Shown here one piece after another: positions 1-8,319 of a DNA stretch of 10,000 bases. Positions within the stretch are counted from its first letter, which is position 1; every line of letters starts with the position of its first letter. A model generated the notes under the pieces. That model was given only the letters and a program-made list of their open reading frames with translations, was not told the DNA's origin and searched no databases. This stretch comes from Glandiceps talaboti (Eukaryota; Hemichordata; Enteropneusta; Spengelidae), in NCBI RefSeq assembly GCF_964340395.1, contig NC_135557.1, positions 24,216,375 through 24,226,374 on the forward strand, given 5' to 3'. A program made the translations under genes and the position numbers.

Positions 1-426
1 TTGTAGCAACTCGTGAAATTCATAAAAGGGGCTATTCCATCATCTTGTGTGATGTAAGTTTCAGTTACAAGTTGGAACGCGCGTGCATATAAAGAACAGA
101 GTTCCCAGTGTATTCTACTACTTGCTTGTATTGTCATTTCTATTACTGCTGTTTTCCGAACCCCCTTTTCTATTGTGAGTCATTCACACATATACTTAAT
201 CACGTGATATATTGTCAGAATTCAAACTTAGTATTAAGGCATAATACATAAACGACTTGTCGATATACAGCCATACATTTCTAAAATGTCCATCAAATAA
301 TATTAACAACACAATCTAACGATACTATGTTAGTCTAGTATATTGTTATATAAGTAGTTTGTTAAATATTAGTAACAACGTTATAAATTCAACTGGTACC
401 ATTGTTATGTTTTGGATTATCAACAG
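1..426 (+). other. Intron upstream of the first visible GABBR2 exon
   Basis: This AT-rich stretch precedes the splice acceptor at 425-426 and is read as intron of the GABA-B receptor gene, whose earlier exons lie outside the window. I see no exon, repeat array or RNA gene in it. The open frame just before the acceptor (from about 359) is not coding, because similarity to the receptor begins only after the AG. Confidence 0.6.
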
Positions 427-619
427 GAAAGTGACAATTCCTGAACTAAATGACAGTAAATACATTGGTATGTCAATATACAACGCCACTATATTGTGTG
501 TCATTGGTGCTCCAGTCACTGCTGTTATTGGCGATCAGGTTACTGTGGCTTACTGCTTGGTGGCGTCCTTCATTCTTTTTTGTACAACTATTACTTTGTG
601 CCTTGTCTTCTTGCCGAAG
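427..619 (+). CDS. GABBR2: GABBR2 exon coding TM6, third extracellular loop and TM7
   Basis: The acceptor is ATCAACAG|G; the first base completes a split Arg codon (phase 2). The donor is CCGAAG|GTAGGA. The exon codes 64 full codons. [10 protein letters not shown] leads into TM6 ([18 protein letters not shown]), then a very short loop (GDQVTV), then TM7 ending in CLVFLPK. The conserved PK at the cytoplasmic end of TM7 is the last codon pair of the exon. The acceptor's pyrimidine tract is weak, but the reading frame and family alignment place it well. Confidence 0.88.
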
Positions 620-2255
620 GTAGGATGCCAGATTTATCTCCCATAAGTAGAAGATAGTTTTGGTTAGTCTGTCTGTCTGTCTGTCTGTCCGTCCGTCCGT
701 CCGTCCGTCCGTCCGTCTGTCTGTCTGTCTCCGGATTTCCTCAAAAACGACTTTTTCAAATGAAACGAAATCTGGTTCACACATTCTTTCTAGTATGTAG
801 CTATTGCAATAGTTCATGAAATTTGCAATTGTCAAAATGAATAGAAATATCAATATGATAAATAAAAAGAGAATCGCAGTACCAGTTCTGTCAATCGAAA
901 AGGGGCTGGTCCAAATCAGAAGTAGTAATGGCGGAAATGAGTGTCAGTACTATGCTACATGTCAGATTAAGCTTTTGATAATATCTAACCATTGCACAAG
1001 GTTACTCACGAATTGCCTACGTTAGTAGATCAAAAATGACGTCACAGATATGTTCCATAACAAATCTCATTATTAAGATGATGTAATCAGTATATCATGT
1101 ACTATAACACATCTCCTTCTTTTTACTCCTAGGTTATTTCTTTGAAAAACAACCCAATTGACGAAGAGTTAAAAATAACAACGATGGTCAACATAGGGAC
1201 TGTAGATGTCGGTAACAAAGTATCACCAATCCAACCACATTCCTTGAACAGTGAGAGGCTGAAAGAAATGGATGATATGATATCAACTTTAAAAACTGTG
1301 CTGAGTGACGTATGTAAATGAATTAAATAACCTACATAAATCTACATAAATCTACATCAATAGTTTTAATTACATTCCAATTCTCACAGTCCTGGCACCA
1401 ATATTATTAATTAGATACCAATTCGCACATAGATCTGACACAAATTTTATTAATTAGATTCAAATTCTCACAGTCCTGACACCAATATCATTAATTAGAT
1501 TCCAATTCTCAGTCCTGACACCAATATTATTAATTAGATTCCAATTCGCACATAGTCCTGACACCAATATCATTAATTAGATTCCAATTCGCACATAGTC
1601 CTGACACCAATATCATTAATTATATTCCAATTCGCACATAGATCTGACACAAATTTTATTAATTAGATTCCAATTCGCACATGGTCCTGACACCAATATT
1701 ATTAGATTCCAATTCGTACATAGTCTTGACACCAACATCATTAATTAGATTCCAATTCGGACACAGCCCTGACACCAATATCATTAATTAGATTCCAATT
1801 CGGACACAGACCCGACACAAATATTATTCATTAGATTCCAATTCGCACATAGTCATGACACCAATATCATTAATTAGATTCCATCGCACAGTCCTGACAC
1901 AAATGTTATTAATTAGATTCCAATTCGCACATAGTCCTGACATCAATATCATTAATTAGGTTCCAATTCACAGAGTCCTGACACCAATATCGTTAATTAG
2001 ATTCCAATTCGCACATTTGTATTTATATTATAGTTTAATCTTCTTTCAGAGAGACGAAGAAATAAATGACTTGCAAAACCAACTACTAAATCTTAGGATG
2101 CGAGAAACAACAAGTCTACAGAGCCCGGATGACATTTCACGAGAAGAGCATGTTGAAGATGGAGACATCAATAATTATCATGATGCTACTGCTGATGATG
2201 ACAATGGGGATAATGGTGGTGGTGGTGGTGGTGGTGGTGGTGGTGGTGGGGGTGG

Positions 2256-2262
<7 letters not shown>
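427..2262 (+). CDS. GABBR2: GABA-B receptor subunit 2, 3' end of gene (three last coding exons)
   Basis: This is a class C G-protein-coupled receptor. In animals GABBR2 pairs with GABBR1 at the plasma membrane and couples to Gi/o. The visible coding parts are 427-619, 1133-1309 and 2050-2262: 64, 59 and 70 codons plus a stop, with consistent splice phases (2, 0, 0). The signature [10 protein letters not shown] at the start of TM6 and TITLCLVF in TM7 match subunit 2 much better than subunit 1, as recalled from the family. A PK pair follows TM7, then a 129-residue tail with a coiled coil split by the last intron. The tail is shorter than in vertebrate GABBR2 and ends in polyglycine. The ligand-binding domain and TM1-5 lie upstream, outside the window. 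The family call is firm; the exact C-terminus is less so because it ends in a triplet repeat. Confidence 0.85.
667..730 (+). repeat. (GTCT)n-(GTCC)n-(GTCT)n microsatellite in a GABBR2 intron
   Basis: This is a tetranucleotide array in which a GTCC core is flanked by GTCT units. It lies 47 bp after the donor of the TM7 exon. The unique sequence right after it (about 731-840, starting CCGGATTTCCTC) has the look of a dispersed-repeat flank attached to such arrays in invertebrate genomes; that is recalled resemblance, not a match I could test. The rest of the intron (731-1132) shows no exon. Confidence 0.85.
1133..1309 (+). CDS. GABBR2: GABBR2 exon coding proximal C-tail and first half of the coiled coil
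   Basis: The acceptor is TACTCCTAG|GTT and the donor GTGAC|GTATGT; 59 codons, phase 0 at both ends. It starts VISLKNNP, matching the residues right after the TM7 PK in subunit 2. A polar linker of about 30 residues follows, then [14 protein letters not shown] with leucine, methionine, isoleucine and valine on a regular 3-4 spacing. That is the start of the heterodimerisation coiled coil, which continues in the next exon. Reading through the donor meets a TGA four codons later, so splicing is required. Confidence 0.85.
1373..2015. repeat. About 43-bp minisatellite, about 15 copies, in the last GABBR2 intron
   Basis: Diverged tandem copies contain the recurring words ATTAGATTCCAATTCGCACA and GTCCTGACACCAATATCATT. 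Unit length is mostly 43 bp, with shortened copies near 1501 and 1880. The variant with AGATCTGACACAAATTTTATT occurs at about 1431 and again at about 1640, so blocks of several units seem to have been copied together. The array occupies most of the 740-bp intron and stops about 34 bp before the acceptor of the last exon. Confidence 0.93.
2050..2262 (+). CDS. GABBR2: GABBR2 terminal coding exon: coiled coil end, acidic tail, polyglycine
   Basis: The acceptor is CTTCTTTCAG|AGAGAC, phase 0; 70 codons and a [20 protein letters not shown] continues the coiled coil in register with the previous exon: a/d positions I, L, L, L. An acidic stretch follows (for example HVEDGD and ADDDNGDN), then 15 glycines from 2215 to 2259. 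The stop at 2260-2262 is made by the junction of a GGT and a GAT repeat. An RMR tripeptide sits at the end of the coiled coil. A polyadenylation signal about 315 bp downstream supports this as the last exon. An alternative end through an unseen splice inside the repeat cannot be excluded. Confidence 0.75.
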
Positions 2263-2312
<50 letters not shown>

Positions 2313-2327
2313 TTGATGATGATGATA
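2215..2327 (+). repeat. Compound (GGT)n-(GAT)n triplet repeat spanning the GABBR2 stop codon
   Basis: GGT units run from 2215 to about 2257 with one GGG interruption, then GAT units run to about 2327 with one GTT interruption. In the receptor frame the first block codes polyglycine, and the first TGA of the second block is the stop codon. Whole-unit length changes keep the frame, so the length of the protein tail probably varies between alleles. Confidence 0.95.
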
Positions 2328-2575
2328 TACGAGAAGTTAAAAGTACCTAAAACTTTCTACCCTCTTCAAACCCTTGTCACAAAAATGACATCTAGATGTA
2401 TGGAACATTACACCTGTAAACAAATTGTACAAATAATGTATAACCACAATGAACTTTATTCATGCAGTAGAGATTTGACAATCCAATATCATAAACTTAT
2501 GATGATTGTACAAAGTTTTATTAATATATTTTGGAATGTTCGTTTAAAGATTGTGATAAAGTGTATATTATATGA

Positions 2576-2581
2576 AATAAA
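2576..2581 (+). terminator. Polyadenylation signal AATAAA of GABBR2
   Basis: A canonical AATAAA lies 314 bp after the proposed stop codon, in AT-rich DNA, and is followed by TTCTAGTTGTTAAGT. It makes 2263 to about 2600 the likely 3' UTR. A second AATAAA at 2897-2902, past the 37-bp minisatellite, could give a longer 3' UTR. Confidence 0.6.
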
Positions 2582-2619
2582 CATTTCTAGTTGTTAAGTA
2601 CATGAAAGTTATATGAGAA

Positions 2620-2884
2620 GAATAGATGCATGTAAAGAAGTTATGGGTGTTCCAGTGAATTGATGTAAAGCAGTTAAATGTGTACAATTGAATGGATGTA
2701 TGTAAAAAGGTCATGTGTGTTCCAGTGAATGGGCGCATGTAAATATGTTATGGGTATTCCAATGAATGGATGCATGTAAGGTAGTTATGGGTTTTCCAGT
2801 GAATTGGTGCACGTAAAGAAGTTATGGGTATGCCAATGAATGGGTTCATGTAAAGTAATTATTGTTGTTCTGGTGAATGGGCAT
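2620..2884. repeat. 37-bp minisatellite, about 7 copies, beside the GABBR2 3' end
   Basis: Units begin GAATGGATGCATGTAAAG and end near TATGGGTGTTCCAGT. Seven diverged copies sit head to tail, the second shortened to about 33 bp. The array lies between two AATAAA signals (2576 and 2897), so it is either just outside the transcript or inside a long 3' UTR. Confidence 0.9.
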
Positions 2885-3049
2885 TATACTAATCAAAATA
2901 AAACTCTGATGATGGCTTTCCTACTAATACTACAACATCATCAACAACAATAACACATTGATTGGTCAAGGAAATAGGTTGTTTTCAAAAACATGCTTGC
3001 CTATGCCATATCAGCACCAAATTCGATGTTTGAGAAACATGCGCATGTG

Positions 3050-3068
3050 TGAGCACACATACGCACGC

Positions 3069-3102
<34 letters not shown>

Positions 3103-3190
3103 GCATGCACGCACGTACGTATTCACAAACAAACAAACAAACAAACAAACAAACAAACAAACACACACACACACACAAACAAACAAACAC
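3050..3190. repeat. Compound (ACAG)n / (CAAA)n / (CA)n microsatellite
   Basis: About eight ACAG units (3069-3102) are followed by an ACGC/ACGT stretch, about nine CAAA units from 3124, a CA run, and a short return to CAAA before 3190. It lies between the two genes. Confidence 0.95.
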
Positions 3191-3229
3191 GTGCCAGCTA
3201 ATGCTTAGGCCCTTGCACCAGTTGAAACG

Positions 3230-3235
3230 TTTAAT
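3230..3235 (-). terminator. Possible AUUAAA polyadenylation signal of the CAP gene
   Basis: On the minus strand an ATTAAA variant lies about 336 nt after the TAA stop. No AATAAA was found on that strand between the stop and this point. It is the best candidate seen, but hexamers of this kind are common in AT-rich DNA. Confidence 0.3.
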
Positions 3236-3570
3236 CATTTTATCATTAAAATAATGAACATGGCATTAATATTGAAAGTCAATAGATGTATAAAATAGCT
3301 ACATTGAATAAGTTACAGTAAAACAAAAACCTACGATCATAATAAAGAAAGGTAATTTAAGAATAATCGAAGTAAAATATATACAGGAAATCAAACTGAA
3401 TGAAAGTACTAGTCACTAAAATTGAAATCTAAGTTTACAGGGTGTCCTTAGTAGGTCTCAAATCGTTCCATATCAGTTCCAATGTCAAGGTCACTTCATC
3501 GAAAAGCATTGCACTAATATATGAAGCTACGATGACAAGAAAACTTGAACAAGATTTTGCGAGATTCCAA

Positions 3571-3725
3571 TTACAATGGCGGTGGAACGTTATTCCTGAA
3601 GTACTCAGCTGTTGCTATGTTACCACCAGGTGCATATTCACAGGCGAGGTAGACACGGTTACCTTCCACTTTGGTTCCACAACCAACTTCAGTATTGCCA
3701 GCCCAAATCATTTGGGTAAAATGAC
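3571..3725 (-). CDS. CAP gene exon 8: CAP1 and CAP2 motifs, stop
   Basis: The acceptor is ATCTTTCAG|GTCAT, phase 1; it ends with TAA at 3573-3571. Residues 367-417. [17 protein letters not shown] is a textbook CAP1 signature with the second cavity histidine (H368). [11 protein letters not shown] is the CAP2 signature, with Glu after the cysteine where Asn, Gln, Arg, His or Ser is usual. The chain stops 15 residues after that motif, as in CAP-only proteins. Confidence 0.92.
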
Positions 3726-5924
3726 CTGAAAGATAAGATACAAATGCATTAGAATGGGGACTTAATATCGATGCAACGCATTGATCACGTGACCTCCTCT
3801 CTATCATGGTCGGCTTCACCATTACCACAATATCTTTAATATCTTTTACAAGTAATTCTGTAATCACTCCATCACTGTATGGCTTGTCAGTCTTCATTTC
3901 TCTGTCTTTGACCCCCTTAATTTGTCACGCTTATCCTTCCTGGCTTTATTTCTGCTCTCCTTCTCTGTCTCTGTCCATTGTCTGTATTTGTCTATCTGTG
4001 TCTCAGTCTGTTTGTCTGTCTGTCTGTCTGTCTTATTTGATTCTCAGTGCCTGTCTGTTTGTTTCTCTGTGCCTATCTGTTTGTTTTTGTTTATTTGTTT
4101 GTTTGTTTGTTTGTTTGTTTGTTTGTTTTCAAAAGAAAAATCCGTATATGTAATATCCATTTCTCTATCTTTAGCTGTCTGTCTTTATTTCTGTCACTCT
4201 CTCTGTCTTTCTATCTGTCTCTCTCCCTATCCAACACTCCGTGCCCCCCCCCTCCCTCCCCGTTCCTTCCTCACTCCCTTCTTCGAATTTCAGCACACTC
4301 CACACGTATTGTTAAACTGACCTGTTCCCTTTTGAAATCCAGGATTGCTGTAGTCATACAGTTCAATCTCTCCATACCATAGTTTAACTATGGCATTACC
4401 TGAAATTAGTATTAATCATACATCTAAAATTATATAATGTGTAATGTATGACATGATATGTATAATAACATTATGTGAATTCTAACTCAAACCATCAAGG
4501 TCTGAGATATGAATTAACATATTCTGGGATAGTGTTCACAATTTGTTTTGACATAGCAATTGGATAGAGAATCAAGATATTAATACACAAAAGTACCTGG
4601 GGCTATATATACCAAATTAAGAGGAATTACACTGAACAGTAATGATGGATCCACTCTTAGACTACCAGATCTTTACCTACCATTGCTACGGAAGGAGACC
4701 TGGGGGGACCGATTCTAACCTTTACATCGCCTTATGCTTGAAGACATGACCTTGTATTGGTCATTGCCTCATTTCCAGATGAAGATGACTGTTAGTCGTC
4801 GAACTATTGTTAGACTCTGATATTCTATTGCACTTTAGATTTATAATTGTAAATTTGTTGACACAACAAAGCAATGAACTTGACTTCTACTTCTAACTGC
4901 GCATTAGAAATGGTTTTGATTGGTAGTATATCGCCGAGGACTACACTTTCATTATGATAATGTAGATTTGAAGCCATTCTTCTCGAGATCTCAAATCACC
5001 ATACAAATTGTCTAAAGTTGAGATAGAAGAGTAGTGTACATGTTTCTCTAGAGGCAAGCATCAGTGGTGTTTTTCGTGACAAAGACAACATTGACTGACC
5101 TGTTATATGATTAAAAGTTGGTACAGAAGCATATCCTAGGTTCTCCCCATAAACACCACCACTATGTTCTAGGGCAGCCTCTCTAGCGTTGTCTGCTGCC
5201 ACGGTTTCTGCGAAGCTAGCCAGTTCATCATTCCATGTATACATTGCAAGACCATGCAGACATCGGTAGTAATTATGGGCTTCCAATACCTGTTTGTGGT
5301 AGTCAGCGTGACCGGTGTTACCGACCTGGTTTGGAATGGTACACCCATACTCATCAGTTTGACCGAATTCTGTTTGAATAAAACATTTGCAAGATTTTCA
5401 AAACTTAAATTTATTTCATTAGGCAAAATATACGAAATTACTACAAACTAATATTTTACACAATAATTGTAACACCCCGATAATTTTACTTATTTCAACT
5501 TTGGAATGGCGAAAGAAAAGACAGTATTAAAATCACACACGCCTCCTATAATTATCATAAAGACCAGGTACTGATACATACTGTCAGATAACGTTGTTTC
5601 TCGCGAGATCTCACCTTTGCAAATATGTACTGATACATACACTGTCAAATAACGTTATTACTCGCGAGATCTCACCTTCGCAGCCACGTTCATCACTGAG
5701 ATCATTACAATATGCCAAGCCATCACATAGGTAAGATTCCCTTAGACACATAGTACCATCCTCACAACGATATGGATTATCTGGGTAATACTTAGCACAA
5801 CCATCTACATCAAGATAGGCCTGGGGATCTATACATGCAAAAATTATATAAATATATAAACTTTGAACTCAAAAGATGGGACAAGGCCACATACATACAT
5901 ACATACATACATACATACATACAT

Positions 5925-5960
<36 letters not shown>

Positions 5961-8227
5961 TCACACACATACATACATACACACACACACATACATACAT
6001 ACATACATACATACATACATACATACATACATACATACATGCATGCATGCATGTATGCATACATACATACATACATACATACATACATACATACATACAT
6101 ACATGCATGCATGCATGCATGCATGCATACATGTATGCATACATACATACATACATACATACATACATACATACATACATAATCATTCACAATACATGCA
6201 ATAACTATTATTTTTTTTACATATATTGTTGACTACCCAATCAAAACTAAACTTGCAAAACGTTTCACGTTATACAACGTTCGTCTGAGAATCCCACACT
6301 ACAAAAACCTAGTCAGGAACTATATGGTGGGGATGCTCATCCAAAACGTTATTTCCAATCGAACTTTAATCATCTGCAAAATAATTTTAATTTGTTATCG
6401 GAATAACAGAATAATGTCAAAACCTACAAAAACACCTGAACTCCAACAGTTACCATGGTGACAAAAACATAACCAAACTACATAAAAGTGGAGAGGGGGA
6501 ATGGGAGAAGAAGGGTGGGATAACAAGGAAGTTAGCGTTCATGACTTACAGTCAGGTGGAGCGATCGTGGTAGCGATGACCGGTGGTGCTTCTTTTGCTC
6601 TGCTTTCACAAACACTAGGCAGTTCGTCACTATTGTCTGGACATGTGACCCTTCCATTGCAAAGAGAAGCAGGACTGATACAGTAACTTCCATCGCCACA
6701 ACGATACGGGTAACGTACTGGATACCACTTTGCACAACCACTTTGGTCCAGATATGGAGGTGTAACGCCTGCAAAAGATTACAATGTTGTCGTTGTACGA
6801 GTTGAATAAACTAGCCATACAATGATTTGTATACTTTTTGAATGTTTGTTTGATTGACATGGGGTGTGTTATTTAGTGTATACTAACATATACAAGTCTT
6901 GACAATCGTTTTTTATTGACATGGGGTGTATTATGTAGTGTATACTAACATATACAAGTCTTGACAATCGTTTGTTATTGACATCACTCAAAACTGGTAA
7001 TAGGAACAATGTATAAACGACTTCATGGCGTTATTCAGTACTACCTACAGGTACCGTAATAGAAAAAATTGTTCAAAAAGTGTGTAACTGGAAAGACACG
7101 TATGTGCATTAAAAATGCATTTATTTGCTTATTTTCATCAGGAATTGGTTTTACTTTTGGATCTATTTTATCTCAATTTATCTCATTTGCATAGCCATCA
7201 GTGAAAATAACGGTTTTATTTTGGACTGTACATCAACGTACATAATGGTACATATGTAATAATAGATTGGCTCAGACTACTGGGAATGACAGTGTAGTTA
7301 AGTTTAAAATGTGTGGCATGATGTTCTTGATATAAGTGCAACTGGACCATGTATAAAACTTACTTACTGTCGCGTCTGGATTGGGGACGTGACCATCGAA
7401 ATCTAATTTCGAAATGATCTCATGGCATTTAATAATGCAAAACGTCTATAACAATCCATAAATATGGGTGACATAATTCAAATTTGACAACAACCTGTAG
7501 TGTCGATTTCTGGACATCCCACTTCATCACTCTTGTCATCACACTGGTAGTTACCATCACATATCGTGAATTCTGGAACACACTGTTTGCCATAAAAACA
7601 TCGGTATGTTTCTGTATCAAACCAAGTAGCACATCCTTTAGCGTCGTAATAGGCAGCCCCCTTGTTGTCAGCTGAGGAATGAAATAACAAACATTATAAA
7701 GCTTAGTCTTAACTTGTATGTGGCGTAGTCTTCGCTGTAGATTATAAGGTATACGTTGCATTGTAATTACTGAAGTCTATTTAATATAATTCTGGTCTCC
7801 TTGACAATTTAGTACATGTCTATATGTATATACTGTCTATTTTTGTCGACTCTAACCTGGTATTTCGGAACAATAGATGACACACTGCTAATATTATATA
7901 AGTATAGACTAAGTTGTCAAGGAGACCAGAATTATTAGATAGATAGACGGGCAAAAGGAAGGAAGAAAGAGTTAGCACAGTTCGATCTATCAATACTAAA
8001 AACAATGAAAGTCTTGTACCTACCTGATTCTTGTTTTGTCAGTCGTAGTTTCAGGATTTGTAAATTCCTGGTCATAATCGCGTCACGATTCGTTTTGGGT
8101 AAACGGCGAAAATCAGGACCTGTCTGTAAGATAGATAAATGGTGAAAGGAAGATTCAATATTCAAAAGCAAAGTCATCTACTTCAGAAAATATACATAAA
8201 TATATATGTCTGTCTTTCTGTCCGTCC

Positions 8228-8259
<32 letters not shown>

Positions 8260-8284
8260 GTTTTTCTGTTTGTGTTTGTGTCTG

Positions 8285-8319
<35 letters not shown>

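Larger units (their letters stand above)
2885..3570. other. Spacer between convergent genes
   Basis: No gene is supported here. It holds the second AATAAA (2897-2902), a compound microsatellite (3050-3190) and, on the minus strand, an AUUAAA (3235-3230) that could be the polyadenylation signal of the CAP gene. Short frames across the microsatellite are repeat translations. From about 3236 to the CAP stop codon I see only AT-rich sequence, probably partly the CAP gene's 3' UTR. Confidence 0.6.

Noticed and set aside
427-619. Calling the receptor exon GABBR1 or a metabotropic glutamate receptor
   Set aside because: [10 protein letters not shown] and TITLCLVF fit subunit 2; the subunit 1 pattern recalled for this segment differs at many of these positions, and glutamate receptors lack the following coiled coil.
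473-853. Minus-strand frame of 126 codons
   Set aside because: Antisense to the TM6-TM7 exon and to the GTCT/GTCC microsatellite.
2129-2597. Polyvaline/polyaspartate and polymethionine frames
   Set aside because: Other frames of the GGT/GAT repeat; the GABBR2 frame through it is fixed by the acceptor at 2049 and the coiled-coil sequence.
3001-3254. Open frames over the ACAG/CAAA/CA array
   Set aside because: Repeat translations (TDRQ, KQTN, VCLF types) with no splice or family support.
3806-4382. Hydrophobic, cysteine-rich frames on the + strand
   Set aside because: They read the CTGT/GTTT microsatellite as Ser-Val-Cys-Leu repeats; the region is intron 7 of the CAP gene.
5810-6232. Several long open frames on both strands over the ACAT tract
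   Set aside because: They are translations of a tetranucleotide repeat, open in many frames at once, inside an intron of a well-supported gene.
6550-7671. Reading the cysteine modules as chitin-binding or EGF domains
   Set aside because: The C-x(5)-C-x(6)-C-(D/N)-G and SDE pattern with six cysteines is that of LDLa; spacing does not fit peritrophin or EGF.
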